Source: a virus
IMG/VR virus record: IMGVR_UViG_3300027963_000114
Span: 1 to 44,859 of that record
DNA length: 44,859 nt
Reading direction: 5' to 3' (one strand)
The position numbers and the translations under genes are program-made. Position 1 is the first letter of the stretch. Each line of letters opens with the position of its first letter. The notes under the pieces are model-generated. The model was given only the letters and a program-made list of their open reading frames with translations, searched no databases and was not told the origin of the DNA. Below are positions 16,176 through 23,754 of the stretch, piece after piece.

Positions 16176-16718
16176 AATATTTTCTACCATTTCAAATACT
16201 TCATCAATTGACCCCTCACCATCAACATAAGTCAAAACTTTCTTAGCTTTGTAAAAATCAATTAAAGGAAATGTTTCTCCCTTAAATTGTTTAATTCTAC
16301 GTTGAATAATATCAACACTTTGATCATCTTCACGACCAGATGTTTTACCACGTTCTAAAATACGATCTTGGATAGTTTCATCAGTAACCTCTAAATAGAT
16401 TACTAATCCAACATCAGTGATTTTATCTAAAAATTCACCTTGTGGTACAGTTCTTGGAAAACCATCTAAGATAAATGGCTCTTTTGTCTTAGGAATTTCT
16501 TTTTGGATAATTTGATTTATCAATTCATCTGGTACAAGATTACCTTTTCCAATAAGGTTTTTAATTTGTTTCCCGATTTCAGAATCAGAATTTTTCTCAG
16601 CACGTAAAATGTCTCCAGTTGTGATAAGTGAATAACCATACTTTTCTTTTAATTGTTTGGCTAATGTTCCCTTACCACTACCCGGTTGTCCTAATAAAAC
16701 TATATTTCCTTTATACAT
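16158..16718 (-). CDS. adk: Adenylate kinase
   Basis: 186 residues with the P-loop GQPGSGKGT at 10-18, the nucleotide-binding TTGDILRAE, and DGFPRT at the NMP-kinase core. The LID region is short, with GREDDQ, as in short-type Adk. It interconverts ATP, AMP and ADP, helping nucleotide balance during infection. Complete compared with the short bacterial form; the C-terminus (ENILRIWS) overlaps the convergent gene. Confidence 0.92.
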   Translation of the reverse strand: MYKGNIVLLGQPGSGKGTLAKQLKEKYGYSLITTGDILRAEKNSDSEIGKQIKNLIGKGNLVPDELINQIIQKEIPKTKEPFILDGFPRTVPQGEFLDKITDVGLVIYLEVTDETIQDRILERGKTSGREDDQSVDIIQRRIKQFKGETFPLIDFYKAKKVLTYVDGEGSIDEVFEMVENILRIWS

Positions 16719-16721
16719 ATT

Positions 16722-17105
16722 TTAGATTTTGTTTTTTAGCACTTCATCTTTGAATAGATTCCACTTCCATTCATTCTCTGGTCCATCAAAATATTTGAGT
16801 TCTTCAGCTTCCCATTTCAAATTACTTAAAGCTCTTTGTATTGCTACACTAACATCATCTTTTAAGTAATCATAAACCAATTGTGATATCTCCTCAAAGT
16901 TTTCACCATTGAATTTTATATAATTCCAATTAGGATCTTTTATCCCTCTTTTAGTTATTTCTATTTTAGAACACCCACCATAGTAAAGATTATACAATTC
17001 ATCAGAATCATAAATTGATTTACTTGGGGTAAAGTTTAAAGACAAAGAACCATCCAATTCTATAGTTAGTTGGATGGCCTGTCTTACTTTTTCAAGGGTT
17101 ATCAT
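16722..17105 (-). CDS. Hypothetical protein, 127 aa
   Basis: Starts MITLEKVRQAIQLTIELDG. The sequence is acidic with Trp-rich C-terminus (LKYFDGPENEWKWNLFKDE). No motif is recognised. It lies between the yqeY-like and adk genes with 0-3 base gaps, so it is in the same operon. Confidence 0.65.
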   Translation of the reverse strand: MITLEKVRQAIQLTIELDGSLSLNFTPSKSIYDSDELYNLYYGGCSKIEITKRGIKDPNWNYIKFNGENFEEISQLVYDYLKDDVSVAIQRALSNLKWEAEELKYFDGPENEWKWNLFKDEVLKNKI

Positions 17106-17510
17106 TTATGCCATTTTCTTTTTAGCCAATTCTGATACCATTTTCTTATCAACTGGAAGTTGAGCGAACTCTTTCATAATTTGACCAATATTAGTAACAC
17201 CAGAAGCTAAGATTTCGTCTAACTTAGCATTAACTTCATCTTCACTCATTTGTTTTGGTAAATAAGATTCGATAATGGTTAATTCCATCTTAGATTTTTC
17301 ATCATTCATAAGGCGAATGTTTTCTTTAAGATTTTTGGCAAATTTACCTAAAATCTTAGTAGATTCTTCATCTGATAGATTTTCAACCACCAAATTCTTT
17401 TTCATAGTTTGCATTTCACCCTTTACTGTACTAAGTAAAGATTTTACTTCAGCATTCTTTTCTTTGAATGCTTTCATGAAGTCTGCTTCAATTCGTTTCT
17501 CGATTGTCAT
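17106..17510 (-). CDS. yqeY: GatB/YqeY-domain protein
   Basis: Starts MTIEKRIEADFMKAF, then NAEVKSLLSTVKGEM, a helical domain, and the tail pattern ESYLPKQMSEDEVNAKLDE with IMKEFAQLPVDKKMVSELAKK, diagnostic of YqeY. The domain resembles the tRNA-binding tail of GatB, part of the tRNA-dependent amidotransferase; the YqeY function itself is not settled. The frame extends back into the tRNA-Cys gene, so the ATG at 17510 is preferred. It is transcribed downstream of tRNA-Cys. Confidence 0.88.
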   Translation of the reverse strand: MTIEKRIEADFMKAFKEKNAEVKSLLSTVKGEMQTMKKNLVVENLSDEESTKILGKFAKNLKENIRLMNDEKSKMELTIIESYLPKQMSEDEVNAKLDEILASGVTNIGQIMKEFAQLPVDKKMVSELAKKKMA

Positions 17511-17528
17511 AATAATATGATTTATTTG

Positions 17529-17599
17529 AGGTCGGAGATAGATTTCCACTACCGTAAGAGACTTTGCAGGTCTCCGCCTAAATGCTCGGCCACCCGACC
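17529..17599 (-). tRNA. tRNA-Cys (GCA)
   Basis: Acceptor GGTCGGG/TCCGACC, anticodon stem GAGAC/GTCTC around CTGCAAA, giving anticodon GCA. The discriminator base is U, a Cys identity element. The D-stem has three G-C pairs. The T-stem GGTAG/CTATC carries a non-consensus loop TGGAAAT instead of TTCGAAT. CCA is not encoded. Confidence 0.85.
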
Positions 17600-17604
17600 A
17601 TATT

Positions 17605-17733
17605 TTATTTATTAAATTCTTCCATTAAAAGTTGTGCCTCAAACTCTTGAGACATAATCATTAAATCTCCAAATGAGTTTGTATCAAAATTTGGATTGTC
17701 TAAAATGTCCGAAATAACTGTATTGATATCCAT
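17605..17733 (-). CDS. Small acidic protein, 42 aa
   Basis: A 42-codon frame starts MDINTVISDILDNPNF and ends MEEFNK with TAA, just upstream of tRNA-Cys. It is acidic and helical. It is supported by a TATCTTTG box at 17751 and by its fit between the promoter and the tRNA. Function unknown. Confidence 0.55.
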   Translation of the reverse strand: MDINTVISDILDNPNFDTNSFGDLMIMSQEFEAQLLMEEFNK

Positions 17734-17750
17734 TGTTTTAATTATTTATA

Positions 17751-17758
17751 CAAAGATA
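17751..17758 (-). promoter_or_regulatory. -7 box (TATCTTTG) upstream of the 42-aa gene and tRNA-Cys
   Basis: Matches TAnnTTTG, 18 bases before the ATG at 17733. Likely drives the small gene, tRNA-Cys, yqeY-like gene and adk. Confidence 0.5.
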
Positions 17759-17766
17759 ATCATTTT

Positions 17767-18036
17767 TTACTTATCTCCAAAATCTTTTGGAAAAAAATCA
17801 CCTACTCTATTTTTCTTAGATATGTCCAAAAGTTCATCTATCTTCTCGTCTCTGAGTCTTTGTGGATCTTCTAGCCACATATCAAAGTAGTGACTGTAAT
17901 GATCATAGTGATCATCACTCGGATACCACCCATCATACCAAAATTCAAAAAAGTTAGAATAAGCTTCTTTTTCATCAAAGAATTCCTTCTTTGATAAGTC
18001 ATCTAATATTTCTTGTTTACTTTTATGATTCCTCAC
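17767..18036 (-). CDS. Hypothetical protein, 89 aa (GTG start)
   Basis: Acidic and His/Tyr/Asp-rich in the middle (SDDHYDHYSHYFDMWL). No ATG is available near the N-terminus; the GTG at 18036 overlaps the end of the upstream gene by 14 bases, which suggests translational coupling. Function unknown. Confidence 0.6.
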   Translation of the reverse strand: MRNHKSKQEILDDLSKKEFFDEKEAYSNFFEFWYDGWYPSDDHYDHYSHYFDMWLEDPQRLRDEKIDELLDISKKNRVGDFFPKDFGDK

Positions 18037-18379
18037 TTAATATGCTATTTAATAATAAATCTCTTACTTTTATCTTAAATTCAGAGAAGTCTGAACTATT
18101 ATCTAATTCAGTATGAATATCACTAACTAATGAATGCAATTCTTTTAATTTATTTACTCTTAATTTACCACCATAAACACATTCAATTTTAGATGGTTGT
18201 TCAGATGGAACAATCCAAAGAGTTACATTTTTTGGAAATACTCTATTAATTTGATGAGCCGTTTCTTCCAATCTCTGTCTCGTTATACCACGAGTATCTA
18301 AATAATAAACAAAAATAGGATTATCTAAATTTATTTCTTTTTCTTCAATTTCTACTTTATAATTATAATCACTAAACAC
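18023..18379 (-). CDS. Hypothetical protein, 118 aa (GTG start)
   Basis: Begins at GTG as MFSDYNYKVEIEEKEINLDN, overlapping the upstream P-loop gene by 8 bases. It has an alternating pattern (VYYLDTRGITRQRLEETAHQ, VTLWIVPSEQPSKIECVYGG) that repeats in unrelated form in other genes of the block, but no known motif. Confidence 0.6.
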   Translation of the reverse strand: MFSDYNYKVEIEEKEINLDNPIFVYYLDTRGITRQRLEETAHQINRVFPKNVTLWIVPSEQPSKIECVYGGKLRVNKLKELHSLVSDIHTELDNSSDFSEFKIKVRDLLLNSILSEES

Positions 18380-18947
18380 TTAACACTTCATTAATTTTTA
18401 TATCACGAATGATTTGAGCAACATCTCCTAAATTATATGATTCATTTGTATTATAGTTGTATACCAAAATATCATTATCATTTTTATAAGTATTAAAAAC
18501 CGAAATAGAGTTATCAGGTAGTAAAAATGAATCTCTATAATCTCTCAGTGTTTCATTTCTACACTCTATATTGGAGTAATCATCAATACTATTTGGATGT
18601 ATTTGCGTAGTAAAAAAGTAACGGTGGTTCTTTGGAAGAGATTGTACAAACATATAAAAATCATCTTTTTGTGAGGGTAGAACTGTAATTGGATCAATTA
18701 CTATATTCCACATTTCATATAGATTCTCATTAAAAGTACTAATATCTCTTAATAATTTACCAAAAGTTGGATTCTGTATAGTTATGGTAAATTGTTTACC
18801 ATTTTTTTCAGTTCCAGAAAAAAGACTTGTTCCATCTAAGTTATAATAAATTGTTTTATTAGCAAGACAATGAACTAACTTTTGTGTAAAAAGAGTTTTA
18901 CCAGAGACAGATCCACCTCTGATAAAGTTATATTGTTTAATTTTCAT
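18372..18947 (-). CDS. P-loop NTPase, 191 aa
   Basis: A Walker A-like GGSVSGKT lies at about residues 11-18, followed by a helix (LFTQKLVH) and a later WNIVIDP strand that may serve as Walker B. It resembles small nucleotide-binding proteins of phages; the substrate is unknown. It ends TAG followed immediately by TGA in frame, and the next gene begins inside its end. Confidence 0.6.
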   Translation of the reverse strand: MKIKQYNFIRGGSVSGKTLFTQKLVHCLANKTIYYNLDGTSLFSGTEKNGKQFTITIQNPTFGKLLRDISTFNENLYEMWNIVIDPITVLPSQKDDFYMFVQSLPKNHRYFFTTQIHPNSIDDYSNIECRNETLRDYRDSFLLPDNSISVFNTYKNDNDILVYNYNTNESYNLGDVAQIIRDIKINEVLSV

Positions 18948-19299
18948 TTTCTATTAAGTCGGATATTATAAAATCTCTTTGAGTTTGTAAAGGAACTTCC
19001 GTCAGGTCAAACCCTTCTATTTCTAATTTAAGTACCTTAAAGTTCCCACTTGTAGATAGTCCACGAACATTAACTATTTCAAAGTGAGCACTATAATAAT
19101 TGTTGTTAAATTTATAATTTGTAGTAAATCTACCCTTTAGCCTTTTAATATCAAAGTCTTTTGGAAATTTAATTTTAATTGAATAGTATTGAAAGTTAGA
19201 CCACATATTTCTCAGCTCCCTTTTACTTAAAGGTCCAATATATTTATGAGGCTGAACTACCTCAAACTTAGGCTCATTGTAAAATTGAATCCAATTCAT
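18937..19299 (-). CDS. Hypothetical protein, 120 aa
   Basis: Starts MNWIQFYNEPKFEVVQPHKY. Beta-rich and basic, ending DFIISDLIENEN. The ending resembles that of the gene at 27237 (DFRINTILENEI) and of the zinc-ribbon gene at 32455 (LRDITINKILK), suggesting a shared C-terminal helix. Overlaps its neighbours slightly on both sides. Confidence 0.6.
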   Translation of the reverse strand: MNWIQFYNEPKFEVVQPHKYIGPLSKRELRNMWSNFQYYSIKIKFPKDFDIKRLKGRFTTNYKFNNNYYSAHFEIVNVRGLSTSGNFKVLKLEIEGFDLTEVPLQTQRDFIISDLIENEN

Positions 19300-19724
19300 T
19301 AAATCATATTTAAAAGTGGTTGAAAACGAAAAAATATCTTATTCATAGCTTCTTCTTTTGTAAAGAATTTCGCATAGTCAATCTCAGTTGCTTGTAATTG
19401 TGACTTATCTAAAGTTTCATTATCGAGACCGATTTCGGAAAGTTCATTAATCTTAACAATGAAAATATAACATTTCTTAAATAATTCACCTTTCTTATTT
19501 ATATAAAGAAATTCTATTGGACTATCTAAATTAGATATTTGAGATGTGATAATATTAATACCTACTTCTTCTCTTGTCTCACGAATGGCCGCTTCTAAAT
19601 AAGTCTCACCTTCATCAACACCACCCTTTGGTGGAGAAAATGAATTCAACCAAGGCAATGAAGTTGGATGACCTAAAAGTATTTTATTTTTATAAAGGAT
19701 TGCTGTTCCTGCGCTAATTTTCAT
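19299..19724 (-). CDS. Nudix hydrolase, 141 aa
   Basis: A complete Nudix box (GGVDEGETYLEAAIRETREE then VGI) at about residues 34-57, preceded by SPPKGG. The length matches MutT/diadenosine-polyphosphate-type housecleaning enzymes. The substrate is undefined. It ends in a 4-base overlap with the next start and is the second Nudix gene in the window. Confidence 0.88.
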   Translation of the reverse strand: MKISAGTAILYKNKILLGHPTSLPWLNSFSPPKGGVDEGETYLEAAIRETREEVGINIITSQISNLDSPIEFLYINKKGELFKKCYIFIVKINELSEIGLDNETLDKSQLQATEIDYAKFFTKEEAMNKIFFRFQPLLNMI

Positions 19725-19733
19725 TTTTTAATT

Positions 19734-20201
19734 TTAAAGTAAGTGTCTTGGATCTTTTGCATCACTTTTTGGGTGATTGTTATGTGACCATAAACGACAA
19801 AATGGTGTCGTAAAGTAATCATTGTAAGCTGTTGTATCATCAATATGAAAGTCAATTCTTTCTCTACGACAATAATCTCCTTTTGTTTTATCCCATTCTT
19901 CATCACTAATCATTGGGAATCCATACTTTGGATGTGTTCCAGATGTTGGTGTGCCCCTTTCATTGTGATAATCAGTAATAGAAAAGAAGTGAGTATATTT
20001 AATTTTATATTGGTCTAATATTTTCTTATCATCATTTGTTAGACCACCTGTTAATATGTGTATCTCTCCTCCGGCTTTAATAATTGCAGATGTAAAGAAT
20101 GCAAAGAATTCCGGCATCGCATCTATAACACCATGAAAATCTAAACCAATCTTGACTGGATTTGAAGAACTTTCCATAATTTTTGAAAATTTGTTAATCA
20201 T
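19734..20201 (-). CDS. HAD-like hydrolase with N-terminal tag, 155 aa
   Basis: Begins MINKFSKIMESSSNPVKIG, a variant of the tag. The catalytic core follows at once: LDFHGVIDA (motif I-like D-x-H-G-V), LTGG (motif II-like) and HIDDT (motif IV acidic pair). The second Asp of motif I is His here, so it may not be a standard phosphatase. A TATATA box lies at 20209-20214, seven bases before the ATG, and a TATATTTG box at 20231. Confidence 0.65.
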   Translation of the reverse strand: MINKFSKIMESSSNPVKIGLDFHGVIDAMPEFFAFFTSAIIKAGGEIHILTGGLTNDDKKILDQYKIKYTHFFSITDYHNERGTPTSGTHPKYGFPMISDEEWDKTKGDYCRRERIDFHIDDTTAYNDYFTTPFCRLWSHNNHPKSDAKDPRHLL

Positions 20202-20255
20202 AATAAAGTATATATTAACTATATACTGTGCAAATATATTAACAAATTTCCACTT

Positions 20256-21518
20256 TTACAACTTTTCATCGATATTTGGCATGTACACTCTTATGATATC
20301 AACCAACTCTTTTTTAATCTCTGGTGTGATATTTTTTGTTCTATGTTGATTAACCAAAGTCATAAACTCACTTACTACTTTATTAAACTTAAACGTCTCA
20401 GTAAATCCAAATACTTTTTTTTTAAATGGTTCAATATCAATTACATCATCACCTTCTCTTGACATCCATTCCTTAAATCGATTTATAAACCTTTTAATAC
20501 CAGAGATATTTTGGTCTGACCAAGACCCACCATCAAAGTAGTGACCAATGAACATCATATAGAATCTCAATTCATCTGAATCATAATCATCTGGGTTAAT
20601 AACATTACCTTTGGTCTTACTCATTTTTTCACCATTGTTCAATATCATACCTTGGTGAATTACTTTCTTAAATGGTTCTTCTTCACTAACCACACCAATA
20701 TCATACAAGAACATATTAATAAATCTTGCATAAATCAAGTGCATACAAGCGTGTTCCGATCCACCAACATAAACATCAACTTGTTTATATTTTTCCTTAG
20801 AACAGATTTCAGTTTCGTTATTAGGATCACAATATCTAATAAAGTAAAATGAACTATCTACAAAGGTATCCAATGTATCTGTTTCACCATCAACTGGGAT
20901 TGGACAACCCCAACTTCTTTGACGAGACACACACCAATCATGCAAGTTTTCCAACCACATTCTTTGTGCATTTATGGTTGACTTTGGATAATCTATCCAA
21001 TCCAAGTTTTTAATCAAACGTTCTTTATAATCTGTAATCTTAAAATACCACTGATTCATTGACTTTATTTCTACTTTAGTAGAACATCTTTCGCAGTGGT
21101 CATCTTTTACTTGTTCACGGGCCAATACAGTTTCACAAGATGAGCACCAGTTAACTTCACCATCTTTCTTATAAGCCAATCCGTGTTCTTTCAATTTAGT
21201 AAATATCCACTGTGTCCACTTTTGATAAGAAGGATCAGATGTAATCAACAATTCTTGATATTGTGTATTCATCTTACTCATTTGTGAACGAAAACGGTCT
21301 ATGTTCTCATAGGTAACATCTCTTGGATCTCGACCAACTTTCTTAGCATAGTTTTCAGCTGGCAATCCAAAAGCATCATAACCAAATGGTTGGAATACTT
21401 CCTCACCTCGATATCTAAAGTATCGACAGTAAGAGTCCATAATTGCGTAATTATAAAAGTGTCCAATATGCAATCCGTTACCGGATGGATAGGGGAACAT
21501 AGGTGTAATATATTTCAT
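20256..21518 (-). CDS. leuS: Minimal leucyl-tRNA synthetase lacking the editing domain
   Basis: 420 residues, about half of the usual 800-880. It has PYPSG and HIGH (residues 17-20), a Cys4 zinc module (WCSSCETV, DHCERC), WCVSRQRSWGCPIPV, FVDSSFYF, VGGSEHACMHLIYARF and KMSKTKG in place of KMSKS. The CP1 editing domain normally inserted before the DW-VSRQR segment is absent: AQRMWLENLHDW joins directly. The anticodon-binding helix bundle is shortened and the C-terminal domain is missing. No remnant of the missing parts lies nearby, so this is a compact form, not a frameshift. It charges tRNA-Leu; proofreading should be absent. Expression appears to be controlled by the leader at 21543-21650. 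Confidence 0.92.
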   Translation of the reverse strand: MKYITPMFPYPSGNGLHIGHFYNYAIMDSYCRYFRYRGEEVFQPFGYDAFGLPAENYAKKVGRDPRDVTYENIDRFRSQMSKMNTQYQELLITSDPSYQKWTQWIFTKLKEHGLAYKKDGEVNWCSSCETVLAREQVKDDHCERCSTKVEIKSMNQWYFKITDYKERLIKNLDWIDYPKSTINAQRMWLENLHDWCVSRQRSWGCPIPVDGETDTLDTFVDSSFYFIRYCDPNNETEICSKEKYKQVDVYVGGSEHACMHLIYARFINMFLYDIGVVSEEEPFKKVIHQGMILNNGEKMSKTKGNVINPDDYDSDELRFYMMFIGHYFDGGSWSDQNISGIKRFINRFKEWMSREGDDVIDIEPFKKKVFGFTETFKFNKVVSEFMTLVNQHRTKNITPEIKKELVDIIRVYMPNIDEKL

Positions 21519-21542
21519 ATTCTTATTTTTATTTTTTAAACT

Positions 21543-21575
21543 AAAAAACCCTCAGTATTTACATACTGAGGGTTA
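21543..21575 (-). terminator. Attenuator terminator upstream of leuS
   Basis: On the minus strand AACCCTCAGTA pairs with TACTGAGGGTT, an 11-12 bp stem followed by a T-run, 25 bases before the leuS ATG. Its 5' arm can instead pair with an upstream TACTGAG at 21597-21603 (antiterminator). Confidence 0.88.
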
Positions 21576-21608
21576 GATTTTCATAGGCAAAATTCTCTCA
21601 GTACTCAG

Positions 21609-21650
21609 TTAGAGTAATAAGAGTAATAAAGATTTTGCGTTCTGTTTCAT
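21609..21650 (-). CDS. leuL: Leucine-rich leader peptide, 13 aa
   Basis: Encodes MKQNAKSLLLLLL then TAA. The last six codons are Leu (TTA TTA CTC TTA TTA CTC). The final Leu codons (TACTC, 21612-21616) can pair with GAGTA at 21602-21606, which overlaps the antiterminator strand TACTGAG. A ribosome stalled at Leu codons would cover the first arm and free the antiterminator; a ribosome reaching TAA would allow the terminator. This is the classical arrangement of leu/ilv operon attenuators. Confidence 0.85.
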   Translation of the reverse strand: MKQNAKSLLLLLL

Positions 21651-21664
21651 AGTTTTATATATTA

Positions 21665-21672
21665 CAAATATA
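21665..21672 (-). promoter_or_regulatory. -7 box (TATATTTG) for the leuL-leuS transcript
   Basis: Matches TAnnTTTG, 15 bases before the leader ATG. A TTTTG lies about 20 bases further upstream, at the position expected for the -33 element. Confidence 0.55.
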
Positions 21673-21745
21673 CGAATTAGTTTTCAAAATTTAAAAACTA
21701 TTTTTAATATATAGTTAAGGGGATAAAATAAAAAATAACTAAACT

Positions 21746-22288
21746 ATGGAAAAGGAAGTACTAGAAGATTATCTAAAAAAAGGACTATCAACAAATGATA
21801 TTGTTAAATTAGCCAATAAATCACAAACAACTATACTCTATTGGATAAAAAAACATGGTCTAAAAACAAATTTTATTAACTTTAAAGACCAAGGAATTAA
21901 AGAATACGGCGAGTATAGATTTTGCCCAAGATGTAAAAAAGACCAAAAAACATCAGAATTTTACAATAGACGAGGTAAAAAAAATAGTTCAGTGTATTGT
22001 AAGAGTTGCACCAGCGACCAAACATTAGAAAGAATGAGAGATTTAAAATCAAAAATGATTGACTACAAAGGTGGTTGCTGCACACAATGTGGTTACAATA
22101 AGTATTTTGGAGCATTAGAGTTTCATCATATAGATCCTAAACAAAAAGACTTTAACCCATCTCAACTAAAAAGATATAAATTTGATGATATGGTTAAAAA
22201 AGAATTAGATAAATGTATCCTTGTTTGTTCAAATTGTCATAGGGAAATACATGACCAAATTAATAGAAATAAAAAAGACCTCAATTAA
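21746..22288 (+). CDS. HNH endonuclease with N-terminal helix-turn-helix
   Basis: 180 residues. The first 40 look like a HTH (GLSTNDIVKLANKSQTTILY). The C-terminal half has the HNH core: CTQCGYNKYFGALEFHHIDP then CILVCSNCHREIH, with two CxxC pairs for structural zinc. A further CPRCK/CKSC pair lies in the middle. Likely a free-standing homing endonuclease; it sits between leuS and tRNA-Arg. The motif ATAGTTAAGGGGA lies 22-35 bases upstream of the ATG. Confidence 0.88.
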   Translation: MEKEVLEDYLKKGLSTNDIVKLANKSQTTILYWIKKHGLKTNFINFKDQGIKEYGEYRFCPRCKKDQKTSEFYNRRGKKNSSVYCKSCTSDQTLERMRDLKSKMIDYKGGCCTQCGYNKYFGALEFHHIDPKQKDFNPSQLKRYKFDDMVKKELDKCILVCSNCHREIHDQINRNKKDLN

Positions 22289-22302
22289 TTGAGGTCTTTT
22301 TT
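22271..22302. terminator. Bidirectional terminator between HNH gene and tRNA-Arg
   Basis: AAAAAAGACCTCAA pairs with TTGAGGTCTTTTTT around TTAA. It has T-runs on both strands, and it overlaps the 3' end of the HNH gene and follows the leftward tRNA-Arg. Confidence 0.85.
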
Positions 22303-22305
22303 TTG

Positions 22306-22376
22306 TAGTCCCAAGTGGATTCGAACCACTATACTAACTTTAGAAGAGTTATGTCCTTCCATTGAACGATGGGACC
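22306..22376 (-). tRNA. tRNA-Arg (TCT)
   Basis: Standard cloverleaf: acceptor GGTCCCA/TGGGACT, D-stem GTTC/GGAC with loop AATGGAA, anticodon stem TAACT/AGTTA around CTTCTAA, T-arm AGTGG-TTCGAAT-CCACT. The anticodon TCT reads AGA, which is abundant in these AT-rich genes. Discriminator A; CCA is not encoded. Confidence 0.93.
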
Positions 22377-22405
22377 ATTTGTCTTCTCTTGTCATTATTG
22401 TATTA

Positions 22406-22413
22406 CAAAGATA
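22406..22413 (-). promoter_or_regulatory. -7 box (TATCTTTG) for tRNA-Arg
   Basis: Matches TAnnTTTG, 30 bases before the tRNA 5' end. Confidence 0.5.
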
Positions 22414-22424
22414 GGACAAATTTT

Positions 22425-22844
22425 TTAACTTTCCAATAGTAAATTTATTTTATTATCTCTTTTAAATTCTAAAATCATTGATTCTACTTCTACATCGGCA
22501 TTATCACCATCAGAAGACACTCGAATATTTTCTCCAAAATATTCTTTAGCCAATAATAAACAAGCCAAAACATGACGGTCGTATGGTTTTCTTTGAGTTT
22601 TAGTAAATTGGAAACCAGTAGTTTCAGCACTAATACCAAATGTTTCGTGAGATAAATCACCTACTCCATTGAAAGAAATTGCATCATTTTCAAAACGAGG
22701 TTTGCCTTCACCATTCCACCCAGCTAATCCATGCCCAGTTTGTTTAGTAATCTCATCACAAACTACCTTACAATCTTCTGAATATTTTTCAAATTTCTGT
22801 AAATCAATTTGACCTTTTACTTCATAATATCTTGTGTAGCCCAT
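22425..22844 (-). CDS. Hypothetical protein of MGYT-type phage family, 139 aa
   Basis: Starts MGYTRYYEVKGQIDLQKF. The order of a MGYT-x-YY start, FNGVGDLSHETF and KPYDRHVLACLLLAKEYFGE is a pattern I associate with conserved phage hypotheticals, but no function is known to me. It overlaps the methyltransferase gene by 28 bases. Confidence 0.65.
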   Translation of the reverse strand: MGYTRYYEVKGQIDLQKFEKYSEDCKVVCDEITKQTGHGLAGWNGEGKPRFENDAISFNGVGDLSHETFGISAETTGFQFTKTQRKPYDRHVLACLLLAKEYFGENIRVSSDGDNADVEVESMILEFKRDNKINLLLES

Positions 22845-23575
22845 ATATGTAATGTTTGATTATAATATTCTTCTTTAATTTCTGATCCAATGAATTTACA
22901 ACTCATTGATAAACACCCCTTAGCAGTGGTCGCGATTCCCATAAAAGGATCATATATTATGGAGTTTTTAGGAAAGTAAATATCTATTAACTTTGTTACC
23001 AATTCGGTTGAATAAGTAGCTTTTAATGTTGATTTAACACCATCATTATTTTTTGCTTCTAAGAAATTAGTATAGTTTTTATAGAAACTTTGTCCGGTCT
23101 TTTGATTGACTTTACTTACTTGTTTATTAGTCTTAAAGTTAGACAATCTGTCTTTATTTACAAAAACATATATTGGTTCAACAATTCTACTTAACTTGGT
23201 TGGTGATGTTTGAAATGGAATAGCGTTATTCTTTTTCCAATAAATAACATCAGCAATAGTTAGATTAGTTTCACTAATAACTTTATTAATTAGTTGATAA
23301 GGTAAACTTGGATTCTCGTGTATATAAGAAATGTTATAAAGAATAACACCATCATCTTTAATAATACGTTGAAATTCTTTGAATTCATTTACTCTTATTT
23401 CTAAGTATTGTTCTGGAGTATGATTATCTATATCAGAGTATCCAGTATTGTAGTACATATCTTTTCTTTTAGAAGAGATATTATATGGCGGGCTCGTGAC
23501 AACACCATCAATTGATTTGGAATCCATTCTTTTCATGGTCTCCATATTATCTTCATTAAATATTTGATTTATCAT
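22817..23575 (-). CDS. DNA adenine-N6/cytosine-N4 methyltransferase
   Basis: 252 residues with motif IV TSPPYN near residue 28 and the AdoMet-binding motif IYDPFMGIATTA near residue 220, followed by FIGSEIKEEYY. This order (catalytic motif first, AdoMet motif last) is the beta class. It probably protects phage DNA from host restriction. No cognate endonuclease adjoins it. The gene starts in a 4-base overlap with the upstream one. Confidence 0.9.
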   Translation of the reverse strand: MINQIFNEDNMETMKRMDSKSIDGVVTSPPYNISSKRKDMYYNTGYSDIDNHTPEQYLEIRVNEFKEFQRIIKDDGVILYNISYIHENPSLPYQLINKVISETNLTIADVIYWKKNNAIPFQTSPTKLSRIVEPIYVFVNKDRLSNFKTNKQVSKVNQKTGQSFYKNYTNFLEAKNNDGVKSTLKATYSTELVTKLIDIYFPKNSIIYDPFMGIATTAKGCLSMSCKFIGSEIKEEYYNQTLHIWATQDIMK

Positions 23576-23754
23576 CTTGAGTAATTACTATTTACAATTT
23601 CTGTTATTTCGTTTATTCCTTCTATTATTTTAAGGAAAGGTTCATTAAGTATAGAAGGATCATCATAGAAAATATGACCATAATCTTCTATAAAGTGATA
23701 AAAGTCTATGATTTCTTGCATTTCTACTGATTTTATTTGTTTAATATCAGCCAT
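23572..23754 (-). CDS. Small hypothetical protein, 60 aa
   Basis: Starts MADIKQIKSVEMQEIIDFYH. It is acidic and helical, and overlaps both its neighbours (8 and 4 bases), as expected of a genuine operon member. No motif is recognised. Confidence 0.6.
   Translation of the reverse strand: MADIKQIKSVEMQEIIDFYHFIEDYGHIFYDDPSILNEPFLKIIEGINEITEIVNSNYSR

Noticed and set aside
17106-17549. Longer start for the YqeY gene at 17549
   Set aside because: It would begin inside the tRNA-Cys gene; ATG 17510 gives the family's normal N-terminus.
20256-21518. leuS as a truncated pseudogene
   Set aside because: All catalytic motifs are intact, the missing CP1 domain is cleanly absent, and no remnant of the rest lies upstream or downstream.
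21519-21720. T-box riboswitch upstream of leuS
   Set aside because: No T-box consensus or specifier stem is visible; the Leu-rich leader ORF and three-way pairing explain the region better.
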